From contig JAIOTM010000364.1 of the NCBI GenBank assembly GCA_021106755.1, forward strand, positions 1 to 20,198: 20,198 nucleotides of DNA. Direction: 5' to 3'. Made by a program: the position numbers and the translations under genes. The notes under the pieces are model-generated. The model saw nothing but the letters and a program-made list of their open reading frames with translations. It was not told where the DNA came from and searched no databases. Positions 5,419-12,773 of the stretch are shown here, piece after piece. Position 1 is the stretch's first letter; the number at the start of each line of letters is the position of its first letter. The stretch comes from Candidatus Cloacimonadota bacterium (GTDB lineage: Bacteria > Cloacimonadota > Cloacimonadia > Cloacimonadales > JAIOQZ01).

Positions 5419-8400
5419 ATGCTGTACTCTTCTCTTAAAACGCATCTTGACGCATCCGCGTTTGTGCGGCAGTTTCGCGAGATAATTACTTCGGATGCCA
5501 GCGGCGTTCTGTTTTTCAAGCTGAATCGCTCTGTAAAGGCACTACTCGCTGTGGAAGCCCTCAAGCTTACCAATCGGGATGTCGTGCTTATAAGTGCCGA
5601 TGAGACCACCGCCGAAGATTATTTCGATGATTTGCATCTCGTAGCCGATTCTGGTTCTGCCTGTTTCCTACCCGATTTTGAAGTGCTTCCCTACGAAGAA
5701 CGTTCGCCGCATTATACGCTGAGAGCACAGAGAATAGCTACTCTTGCTACTACGTTTTCCAATAAACCAGCTGTGTATAGTCTGTCGGTGCGTTCTTTTC
5801 TGAGAAAGATTAACAGTCCGAAACTGTTCAGTAGCACAATTATCGATATTACTCGTAACAGCGAATACGACCCGGACAAACTAATCTCCGATTTGGTTGG
5901 TATGGGCTATCAGAACGAGTTTCAGGTTGGAAAAGTAGGGGATGTTGCCCGTCGGGGTGGAATAATCGACATTTATGCCCCCAATATGAAATACCCAATC
6001 AGAATAGAATTTTTCGGGGATGAAATCGACTCTTTACGCAGATTCTATATTACTTCGCAACGTTCATTCGGTGATGAGATTTCGACTGTGCGGATAATTC
6101 CTTCGCGGGAGTTTTCGATGCACGATATCGATACTAGTGAAGAGATGTGGGAAAAAGTACATAGAGATGGCTTTTACGAGGGGATTGAGCAGGATATGTC
6201 GCTTCTTCTACCTCAAACCGCACTTTTCTATGAATATCTCAACAACCCGATTATAATCTGCGATGAGTACCAGTATTTCTCTTCTTACTTCAAAGAACTG
6301 GCAGACGAAACCGGAAAGCTCTGGGTAAAAGCGAGAGAGAAGAACAAGTCTGCTCTGCTTCCGTCTCCCGATGACCTTTTTGCAGGTAAAGAACTGTTCG
6401 CTAAACTTCGTAAGAATCAGCGGGTGATTTATTTCGGGCAGTCTTTTTACGAAGGTGGCGAGATTGCTTATACCGTGGAAGCTCCTTTGCAATCGCAGAC
6501 CAACATGCACAGCGATTTGACTATGCTGGAGCAAAGCTTGAAGGAGAAGATAGAAGCAGGATTCAAAATTATTATCCAGTCCGATAATCGTAACCAGAGC
6601 AAGCGAATGCAGGAGTTACTGAGTGACTGGGCAGAGCACTTGCAATTCAACATTGGCGTACTGCACCAGGGATTTAATTTACTCGACGCGAAACTGGCTG
6701 TGTTTACCGACCATGAGATTTTCAGTCGCTACAAACGGCGAAAAACTCACTCCCGCTTCTCCCGCGACGAAGCTCTCGTAGATTATGAGTCGCTTAAGCC
6801 GGGAGACTATGTTGTTCATATTGACTACGGTATAGGTGTTTACGAAGGATTACGCCGGATGATGGTGGAAGGTGTGGAGATAGAGTGCCTTTCGCTACGC
6901 TATGCTGAAGATGATAGGGTTTATATTCCCACTTTCCAGCTTAGTATGGTGTCGCGTTTCGTTTCGGACGAAGGTTTTAAGCCAACAGTTCACAAGCTGG
7001 GCGGAAAACGCTGGGATCAGCAGAAAAGAACAGCCAGAAAGCAGATTGAAACAGTCGCTCAGGATATTGTTGATTTATACGCGGAAAGAAAAATTCGCAA
7101 AGGGATTCGTTTCGATTCAGATACTTTGTGGCAGACAGAAATGGAAGGTGCCTTTATCTACGAAGATACGCCTGACCAAACCCGCTCTACTCTCGAAATT
7201 AAAGAGGATATGGAATCCGATACATCAATGGAGCGACTGCTGTGTGGTGATGTTGGTTTTGGCAAAACGGAAGTGGCTATACGTGTAGCGTTCAAAGCTG
7301 TGCTGAGTGGCTATCAGGTGGCGATACTTGTGCCTACAACTTTGCTGGCAGAGCAACACTACTTCTCTTTTAAGGAGAGGTTAGCACAATATCCCATTAA
7401 CATTGCTATGTTCAGTCGGTTTCGTACTCCATCCCAGATTCGGAGAGAGCTTGTCCGGGTCGCTTCCGGGGATGTTGATATTGCTATTGGAACTCATCGG
7501 TTACTGTCTAAGGACTTCAAATTTAAGAGATTGGGGTTGCTGATAGTTGATGAGGAACACCGTTTTGGCGTTCGACACAAAGATAAAATTCGCAAGATGA
7601 AAACCAATGTGGATACTCTTTATATGTCCGCGACTCCTATCCCGCGGACGCTGAGTATGGCATTATCCCGCCTTAAAGAAATCTCCCTGATTCAGACTTC
7701 CCCTAAAGCACGTTTGCCAGTTCGCACTGTTATCGTTCCCTGGGACGAAGAAGTAATCAAAGACGCGATTTTGCGAGAAGTTGATCGCGGGGGGCAGATT
7801 TTCTTTGTTCATAACCGGGTTCAGACTATCGACAGCATTGCCATGATGTTACGTAAGCTTTTGCCGAGGGTAACGTTCCAGGTGGCTCACGGACAGATGC
7901 CGGAAAAGCAGTTAGAAGCCGTAATGATAGATTTTTCGGAACACCAGTTCGATGTTCTGGTAACTACAACAATAATCGAATCCGGTATCGACATTCCCAA
8001 CGCCAACACTTTACTGATTGACCGGGCAGATATGTTCGGATTAGCTCAGTTGTACCAGTTGCGGGGGAGAGTCGGGCGAAGCAATCGCCGAGCGTATGCC
8101 TACATGATGATTCCACCACGACTTACAGACATTGCCCGTAAACGTCTCGAAACATTGACCGAATACGATTATCTCGGTGCGGGATACCAGATTGCCATGC
8201 GCGATCTGGAGATTCGCGGGGCAGGAACGCTTCTTGGCACAAGGCAAAGTGGTGTGATTAACAGCGTTGGTTTCAATTATTACAACCAGTTGTTACAGCA
8301 GGCAGTGGAAAACGTTGAACAGAATCTTACCGCAGATTTGTGGGAAGAAGTAAAGCCGAACAAAGAGAAGCGCCTGCGTCTGGCAACCGACTACTATTTT

Positions 8401-8829
8401 CCCGAAGATTACATACCGGATGAAAAGACCCGCTTTACATTATATAAGAGAATGCTGGAGTTTAAGAAGCAGGAGCAGTTCGATGATTTGCAATTAGAAT
8501 TGAAAGATCGTTTTGGTAAGGTTCCGCTACCAGCACTCGAAGCGTTACGCTTTTACCGGATGAGGCTTTTATCAAGCGAGTCTATTTTGTCAACTTTCCA
8601 GATAAGGGGCGGCACAATACGTCTGGAATTTGATAATAAAAGTCTTCCCTCGCGAGACAAGCTCTATCAGATGGTTGGTGAATTTGATTACCCTGTAACA
8701 TTCGATACTGTTGGTAAACTGATTGTAAATTTTACAATCGATAAGAATACTCCGCCCGACCGCGAGGCTGTTTCAAAAGCTGCATCTGAGATATTGGAAT
8801 ATATACACGGGTGGAATAAAAAGAAATAG
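5419..8829 (+). CDS. mfd: Transcription-repair coupling factor
   Basis: This 1136-residue DNA translocase removes RNA polymerase stalled at lesions and recruits UvrA; the length matches E. coli Mfd (1148). The N-terminal third is the UvrB-like, UvrA-binding module (for example VLPYEERSPH). The RNA-polymerase-interacting domain starts near residue 462 with GDYVVHIDYGIG. The helicase core has Walker A GDVGFGKT (610-617), DEEH (711-714), SATPIPR (737-743) and a C-terminal motor lobe with TTTIIESGIDIPNANT and QLRGRVGRS. The translocation (TRG) region includes GAGTLLGTRQSG (about 934-945), followed by the C-terminal regulatory domain. No Shine-Dalgarno precedes the ATG; it starts 12 nt after the lipoprotein stop, which suggests translation by coupling. 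It could alternatively use an SD-independent start. Confidence 0.98.
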   Translation: MLYSSLKTHLDASAFVRQFREIITSDASGVLFFKLNRSVKALLAVEALKLTNRDVVLISADETTAEDYFDDLHLVADSGSACFLPDFEVLPYEERSPHYTLRAQRIATLATTFSNKPAVYSLSVRSFLRKINSPKLFSSTIIDITRNSEYDPDKLISDLVGMGYQNEFQVGKVGDVARRGGIIDIYAPNMKYPIRIEFFGDEIDSLRRFYITSQRSFGDEISTVRIIPSREFSMHDIDTSEEMWEKVHRDGFYEGIEQDMSLLLPQTALFYEYLNNPIIICDEYQYFSSYFKELADETGKLWVKAREKNKSALLPSPDDLFAGKELFAKLRKNQRVIYFGQSFYEGGEIAYTVEAPLQSQTNMHSDLTMLEQSLKEKIEAGFKIIIQSDNRNQSKRMQELLSDWAEHLQFNIGVLHQGFNLLDAKLAVFTDHEIFSRYKRRKTHSRFSRDEALVDYESLKPGDYVVHIDYGIGVYEGLRRMMVEGVEIECLSLRYAEDDRVYIPTFQLSMVSRFVSDEGFKPTVHKLGGKRWDQQKRTARKQIETVAQDIVDLYAERKIRKGIRFDSDTLWQTEMEGAFIYEDTPDQTRSTLEIKEDMESDTSMERLLCGDVGFGKTEVAIRVAFKAVLSGYQVAILVPTTLLAEQHYFSFKERLAQYPINIAMFSRFRTPSQIRRELVRVASGDVDIAIGTHRLLSKDFKFKRLGLLIVDEEHRFGVRHKDKIRKMKTNVDTLYMSATPIPRTLSMALSRLKEISLIQTSPKARLPVRTVIVPWDEEVIKDAILREVDRGGQIFFVHNRVQTIDSIAMMLRKLLPRVTFQVAHGQMPEKQLEAVMIDFSEHQFDVLVTTTIIESGIDIPNANTLLIDRADMFGLAQLYQLRGRVGRSNRRAYAYMMIPPRLTDIARKRLETLTEYDYLGAGYQIAMRDLEIRGAGTLLGTRQSGVINSVGFNYYNQLLQQAVENVEQNLTADLWEEVKPNKEKRLRLATDYYFPEDYIPDEKTRFTLYKRMLEFKKQEQFDDLQLELKDRFGKVPLPALEALRFYRMRLLSSESILSTFQIRGGTIRLEFDNKSLPSRDKLYQMVGEFDYPVTFDTVGKLIVNFTIDKNTPPDREAVSKAASEILEYIHGWNKKK

Positions 8830-8846
8830 GATTGGATTGTTTGCTA

Positions 8847-8873
8847 CATCATCTTGAGTATTCACAAGTGATG
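8847..8873 (+). other. Stem-loop just after mfd
   Basis: CATCATCTTG and CAAGTGATG form 9 pairs with one bulged T around an 8-nt loop, 18 nt after the mfd stop. No T-run follows, so it is not a canonical intrinsic terminator; it may protect the mRNA 3' end. Confidence 0.5.
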
Positions 8874-8892
8874 GTCTGTATGATGTTGGGAA

Positions 8893-8972
8893 ATTTAAGA
8901 TATGGGGGATATTTAAGAAAGAGCAGAGGTTAACAGCCATACTCTTTTCTTCATATCTTCAATATCTTAAAT
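8893..8972. repeat. 31-bp imperfect inverted repeat
   Basis: Arms 8893-8923 and 8942-8972 match at 24 of 31 positions when one is reverse-complemented. The outer 11 are perfect (ATTTAAGATAT / ATATCTTAAAT), and the 18-nt loop contains GTTAAC. It could fold as a long A/U-rich hairpin after mfd on either strand, or be the remains of an inverted-repeat element. Confidence 0.75.
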
Positions 8973-9000
8973 GTTTTCAATCCTGATTCAGACAAAAGAT

Positions 9001-9111
9001 TGTACTCTGTTGACTCTTGAGGTACTCCGCCCAAGACTGTAACCAGTTGACTCTTGAGGTACTCCGCCCAAGACTGTACTCAGTTGACTCTTGAGGTACT
9101 CCGACCCAATC
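9001..9111. repeat. Three tandem copies of a 37-bp repeat
   Basis: Units at 9001-9037, 9038-9074 and 9075-9111 share the invariant core GTTGACTCTTGAGGTACTCC (starting at 9009, 9046 and 9083) and differ at few positions outside it, mostly in the first eight bases and in the last nine of unit 3. Units 1 and 2 can form a small stem, CTTG(A)GG with CCCAAG. There are no variable spacers, so this is not CRISPR. Confidence 0.9.
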
Positions 9112-9233
9112 ATGATTCAGGCAATCACTCTTCATTGAAAAATGTTTAGATAATTTTTGTACATTTTAATTCTATACCTTTAAGCACGTTACTCTAACCC
9201 AAAATAAAAAACTTCAAGAAAAGAGGAAAATAA

Positions 9234-9239
9234 TTGACA
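9234..9239 (+). promoter_or_regulatory. Candidate -35 box of the tuf/ribosomal operon
   Basis: Perfect TTGACA lies in an A/T-rich stretch upstream of tuf. No good -10 is found at 16-18 bp (the bases there are all T); TATGAT occurs further on at 9270-9275. If transcription starts near here the tuf mRNA leader would be about 400 nt long. Confidence 0.35.
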
Positions 9240-9279
9240 ACATATCGTTCCTGTCATTTTTTGCCATTCTATGATTATT

Positions 9280-9355
9280 CAGGGATTTAACAATCCCGAA
9301 GTTTAATTTTCGGCCTGGGAAGGCCCGGTTTGGAGAATTTATCTTCCTAACCGGG
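9280..9355 (+). promoter_or_regulatory. Hairpin cluster at the 5' part of the tuf leader
   Basis: Three stems are visible: GGGATT-TAAC-AATCCC (9282-9297); GGCCT-GGGA-AGGCC (9312-9325), whose GGGA loop is of GNRA type; and CCCGGTT...AACCGGG (9324-9355) with an inner GGA/TCC. The second and third share two C residues, so they compete or shift register. The cluster is a candidate cis-regulatory RNA for tuf and the S10 operon; no known leader family is recognised. Confidence 0.55.
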
Positions 9356-9553
9356 TAGTTGAGCAACATAATCATTCTTGCTTAATGTCTTCTGCTGGGA
9401 AAACGAAATTGTAGATCTTTGTTCTTTAAAAAAGCCGCTTGATTACATTTTTGGTACAGGTTCAACCTTTATGTAGTATCCTTATCCGTGACTACAAACT
9501 TTAACAGGAAGTACGTGTACCGGGCATGAAAACAACAATAACATTGAAGATAA

Positions 9554-9636
9554 TCCGGCACCAGACCGGAAAGAAAAACTAATCAGGGAGAAAATCCCGA
9601 AGTAAAATCCGCCATAATCATAAATTATGACGGATT
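9554..9636 (+). promoter_or_regulatory. Hairpin cluster immediately upstream of tuf
   Basis: TCCGG/CCGGA (9554-9570), GGGA/TCCC with a GAAAA loop (9586-9598), and a 12-pair stem AATCCG-C-CATAAT / ATTATG-A-CGGATT with one mismatch and a 5-nt loop (9606-9636) precede the SD GAGGAGG (9651-9657). The last stem leaves the SD free as drawn, so alternative folds would be needed for repression. Confidence 0.6.
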
Positions 9637-9664
9637 ATAGTTCATTACTTGAGGAGGAATCACG

Positions 9665-10849
9665 ATGGCAAAAGAGAAATTTGTACGGACTAAACCGCAC
9701 GTGAACATCGGAACGATTGGTCACGTTGATCATGGTAAGACTACACTTACCGCGGCAATCACTCTTTACCTGAGCAAGAAAGCCGGCGCGGAGTTCCGTT
9801 CGTTTGACAGTATCGACAACGCCCCGGAAGAGCGGGAACGCGGTATAACTATCGCTACTGCTCACGTTGAATATGAAACCGACAATCGTCATTACGCCCA
9901 CGTTGACTGCCCCGGTCATGCCGACTATGTAAAAAACATGATTACCGGAGCCGCCCAGATGGACGGAGCGATTCTTGTTGTAAGCGCGGCAGATGGTCCT
10001 ATGCCTCAGACCCGCGAGCATATCCTGCTTGCCCGTCAGGTAGGCGTACCGGCAATGGTTGTATTTTTGAACAAAGCCGACTTAGTTGATGATGAAGAAT
10101 TATTGGAGCTTGTTGAGATGGAAGTTCGTGAACTTCTGGACGAATACGATTTCCCAGGCGATGAAATTCCAATAATCACCGGTTCCGCCCTTAAAGCACT
10201 TAACGCGGAGCCTGAAGGCGAAGAGATTGTACAGAAGCTTATGGACGCTGTAGATTCTTATATCCCGCTTCCCCCACGCGACACCGACAAGCCTTTTCTT
10301 ATGCCTGTCGAAGACGTGTTCTCAATACCTGGTCGTGGCACAGTAGCTACAGGTCGTATTGAGCGTGGTGTTGTAAAAATAGGCGAGAAGATTGAGCGTG
10401 TGGGAATCCGTGAAACTGTAATAACTACCTGTACAGGTGTTGAGATGTTCCGCAAGATTCTTGATCAGGGTGAAGCAGGCGATAATGTAGGTATCCTTCT
10501 TCGTGGTATGGCTAAAACCGACATCGAACGTGGTATGGTACTTGCCAAGCCAAAGTCAATTATGCCTCATACCAAGTTCATGGGCGAGACTTATGTGCTT
10601 ACCAAAGACGAAGGTGGTCGTCATAAACCATTCTTTACCGGCTATCGTCCTCAGTTTTACTTCCGTACAACTGACGTAACCGGAACGCTTACACTTCCCG
10701 AAGATATTAAAATGGTAATGCCTGGCGATAACGTATCTATCCAGGCTGAACTGATAACCCCAATCGCAATGGAGAAAGGTCTTCGCTTCGCTATCCGCGA
10801 AGGTGGACGCACTATCGGTGCCGGGGTTGTCGGTGATGTTGTTGAATAA
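9665..10849 (+). CDS. tuf: Elongation factor Tu
   Basis: This 394-residue GTPase delivers aminoacyl-tRNA to the ribosomal A site. The P-loop GHVDHGKT is at 19-26, followed by the switch-I RGITI region, DCPGHADY (G3), NKADLVD (G4) and GSALKALN (G5), then domains 2 and 3 with [12 protein letters not shown], the [20 protein letters not shown] block and the [10 protein letters not shown] ending. Length equals E. coli EF-Tu. SD GAGGAGG lies 7 nt before the ATG. It opens the ribosomal-protein cluster here, 18 bp before rpsJ. rpsL, rpsG and fusA, its usual upstream neighbours, are not present in the window. Confidence 0.99.
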   Translation: MAKEKFVRTKPHVNIGTIGHVDHGKTTLTAAITLYLSKKAGAEFRSFDSIDNAPEERERGITIATAHVEYETDNRHYAHVDCPGHADYVKNMITGAAQMDGAILVVSAADGPMPQTREHILLARQVGVPAMVVFLNKADLVDDEELLELVEMEVRELLDEYDFPGDEIPIITGSALKALNAEPEGEEIVQKLMDAVDSYIPLPPRDTDKPFLMPVEDVFSIPGRGTVATGRIERGVVKIGEKIERVGIRETVITTCTGVEMFRKILDQGEAGDNVGILLRGMAKTDIERGMVLAKPKSIMPHTKFMGETYVLTKDEGGRHKPFFTGYRPQFYFRTTDVTGTLTLPEDIKMVMPGDNVSIQAELITPIAMEKGLRFAIREGGRTIGAGVVGDVVE

Positions 10850-10866
10850 TTCTGTGGAGGAAATCT

Positions 10867-11187
10867 GTGTCTAAGAATATGCAGAATCGAATTAGAATCA
10901 GATTGAAAGCCTATGATTACAGGCTGCTTGATAAATCTGTAGCGGAAATAGTTGAAAGTACGCGGAATACAGGTGCCAGAGTAGTTGGACCAGTTCCATT
11001 ACCTACTGAGCGTACCCTGTACACCGTGCTTCGGTCTCCGCATGTTGATAAAAAATCTCAGGACCAGTTCGAGATGCTGGTGCACAAGCGGTTGATTGAT
11101 ATTGTTAATCCAACGCCGCAGACAACTGGCGCGCTTAAGAAGCTCAGCTTACCAGCCGGTGTGCATGTAGAGATAAAGACTACTTAG
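10867..11187 (+). CDS. rpsJ: 30S ribosomal protein S10
   Basis: This 106-residue protein of the 30S head also acts in NusB-dependent antitermination. [16 protein letters not shown] at the N-terminus, GPVPLPT in the middle and [13 protein letters not shown] are diagnostic of S10. The start is GTG at 10867, with GGAGG 6 nt upstream; the next ATG (10879) is too far from that SD and would remove four residues. It is the first gene of the S10 operon and follows tuf by 17 bp. Confidence 0.98.
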   Translation: MSKNMQNRIRIRLKAYDYRLLDKSVAEIVESTRNTGARVVGPVPLPTERTLYTVLRSPHVDKKSQDQFEMLVHKRLIDIVNPTPQTTGALKKLSLPAGVHVEIKTT

Positions 11188-11210
11188 TTTAAGGTTCAAA
11201 GGAGCTGAGA

Positions 11211-11834
11211 ATGATTGGATTAATTGGAAAAAAAATAGGCATGAGCCAGGTGTTCAACGAAGAGGGTAAAGTAACACCTGTTACCGTGCTGGAATGTGGT
11301 CCATGCCGCGTAATTCAACGGAAAAGCGTGGAAACAGATGGTTACGACTCGGTACAACTCGGTTTCGAGAAAATCGAAGAAAAACGTACTTCCAAACCAC
11401 TGGCAGGCCATTACAAAAAGCACAACAGCCCCACATACCGTTATGTTAAAGAATTCCGTCTGAAACTCTATAAAGATATTCAGGAAGGGGAAGAATTTAA
11501 CGTGAGTATGTTCCGGCCAAACGAACTGATTGAACTGACGGGAACTTCCAAAGGCAGAGGTTTCGCCGGCGTTATGAAACGTCACGGTATGCATGGTTTC
11601 AAAGCATCTCATGGTGTTCACGAATCTTACCGTGGTGGCGGTTCTATTGGTCAATGTGCAACTCCTTCCCGCGTTCATAAGGGAAAGAAGATGCCGGGTC
11701 GTATGGGTACTGATAGAGTATCTGTCAAGAACGAGCGTGTTATTAAAGTAGATGAAGAGAATAATCTTCTCTTTGTTGCAGGTGCGGTGCCTGGTCATCG
11801 TAACAGTATCGTTACACTTAAGAAAGAAATATAG
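11211..11834 (+). CDS. rplC: 50S ribosomal protein L3
   Basis: This 207-residue protein has the normal length for bacterial L3. It begins MIGLIGKKIGMSQVF and contains the conserved loop that reaches the peptidyl-transferase centre (SKGRGFAGVMKRHGMHG, GSIGQCATPSRVHKGKKMPGRMG). It initiates 50S assembly. AAAGGAG lies about 7 nt before the ATG. The Gln in GSIGQ is the site that is N5-methylated in many bacteria by PrmB; whether it is modified here is not visible. Confidence 0.98.
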   Translation: MIGLIGKKIGMSQVFNEEGKVTPVTVLECGPCRVIQRKSVETDGYDSVQLGFEKIEEKRTSKPLAGHYKKHNSPTYRYVKEFRLKLYKDIQEGEEFNVSMFRPNELIELTGTSKGRGFAGVMKRHGMHGFKASHGVHESYRGGGSIGQCATPSRVHKGKKMPGRMGTDRVSVKNERVIKVDEENNLLFVAGAVPGHRNSIVTLKKEI

Positions 11835-11842
11835 AGGTTATC

Positions 11843-12478
11843 ATGCTGCAGGCAAAGAAATTCTCTGCAACGGGTGAAGAAATCGGCAAGGTCGAACTTC
11901 CTGAAGCTGTTTTTGGCGTGGAAAGAGAGACTGGCGACCTAATCATCCATGAAGTGGTCAAAAAGTATATGGCCAACCAGCGACAGGGAACTGCTTCCAT
12001 AAAGACCCGTTCGGAAAAGAACGGAAGCACCCGCAAACTGTACCGTCAAAAAGGTACAGGTAGCGCGCGTGTTGGTAACAGACGTACAGTTATTCGTGTC
12101 GGTGGTGGTAGAGCTTTTGGTCCTAAACCGAAGGACTGGTCAAGCACAATCCCTAAAAAGAAGAAACGGTTAGCACTTAAACTTGCACTTTCGCATCGGG
12201 CGAAAGAAGGCAAGGTTTCAGTTATCGAGAAACTTGATTTCGATAAACCCAATACAAAAAAAGCCATTGATCTGATGTCTAAAATCAGTTCAGAAAGAGG
12301 CAATAAACTCCTGATCATCAGTGACAGCAATCACGACATCATCAAATCGTTTTCCAATATTGGCGATGTTTCAATGGACCGTGCTGATGGACTCTATGCC
12401 TATGAAATCCTCAAATGTAAAGAGTTATTCTTAACTGAAGAGGCATTGAAAAAGGTCGAGGAGGTATTCGGAAAATGA
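11843..12478 (+). CDS. rplD: 50S ribosomal protein L4
   Basis: This 211-residue protein has the lysine/arginine-rich extended loop (KLYRQKGTGSARVGNRRTVIRVGGGRAFGPKP) that lines the peptide exit tunnel; this loop is where macrolide-resistance changes occur in other bacteria. In E. coli L4 represses its own operon through the S10 leader; here the only long leader is the one before tuf, so any similar control would act there. The stop overlaps the rplW start as ATGA, a classical coupling signal. Confidence 0.97.
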   Translation: MLQAKKFSATGEEIGKVELPEAVFGVERETGDLIIHEVVKKYMANQRQGTASIKTRSEKNGSTRKLYRQKGTGSARVGNRRTVIRVGGGRAFGPKPKDWSSTIPKKKKRLALKLALSHRAKEGKVSVIEKLDFDKPNTKKAIDLMSKISSERGNKLLIISDSNHDIIKSFSNIGDVSMDRADGLYAYEILKCKELFLTEEALKKVEEVFGK

Positions 12479-12762
12479 AACACGAAAGACAAATCATCAT
12501 TGCTCCGCTGATAACGGAGAAAACAACCGCGCTGAGGAACAAGGATAACTCCTTCACGTTTGTCGTGAGCCTCAACGCTAATAAAATTGAGATTAAACAC
12601 GCAATCGAGCGTATATTCTCCGTTGACGTAGAACGGGTAAACACGATTCAGCAGCGCGGTAAGATGCGCCGTGTTCGTCGTGAACTCGGGAAACGTGCCG
12701 ACTGGAAAAAAGCCATCGTCACTTTACGTGCCGGGCAGAATATACCAGATTTCGAGATGTAA
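12475..12762 (+). CDS. rplW: 50S ribosomal protein L23
   Basis: This 95-residue protein sits at the exit of the peptide tunnel and docks trigger factor, SRP and SecYEG. Typical features are I-x-A-P-(L/V)-I-T-E-K-T near the N-terminus, ANKIEIKHAIERIF-x-V and the basic R-R-x-x-G-K-R-x-D-W-K-K-A segment. Its ATG overlaps the rplD stop by four bases; an SD-like GGAGG lies within the end of rplD. Length is usual for the family. Confidence 0.97.
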   Translation: MKHERQIIIAPLITEKTTALRNKDNSFTFVVSLNANKIEIKHAIERIFSVDVERVNTIQQRGKMRRVRRELGKRADWKKAIVTLRAGQNIPDFEM

Positions 12763-12773
12763 AGGAGTGACTC

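Larger units (their letters stand above)
8830..9664. other. Long non-coding region between mfd and tuf
   Basis: The 835 bp hold, in order: a stem-loop after mfd, a 31-bp imperfect inverted repeat, the 37-bp tandem array, an A/T-rich stretch with a candidate -35 box (9234), and the structured tuf leader. The only mini-ORF I noticed (9526-9582, 18 codons) lacks a well-placed SD. I see no tRNA or other known RNA here. Confidence 0.7.

Noticed and set aside
9001..9111. CRISPR array
   Set aside because: The period is 37 bp with the whole unit conserved; there are no unique spacers and no cas genes nearby.
9440..9480. Possible tRNA remnant upstream of tuf (GGTTCAACC resembling a T-loop)
   Set aside because: No acceptor, D or anticodon arms can be drawn around it.
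9526..9582. 18-codon ORF upstream of tuf whose product (MKTTITLKIIRHQTGKKN) faintly resembles the start of a fumarate reductase/succinate dehydrogenase iron-sulfur subunit
   Set aside because: No SD at a workable distance, the resemblance is only about ten residues, and the stretch is full of hairpins. A leader peptide is possible but I cannot support it.
9635..10021. Minus-strand ORF of 128 codons antisense to tuf
   Set aside because: It mirrors highly conserved tuf codons and has no family features.
11220..11798. Minus-strand ORF of 192 codons antisense to rplC
   Set aside because: It is antisense to a near-universal gene with composition of a mirrored frame; no SD or motif supports it.
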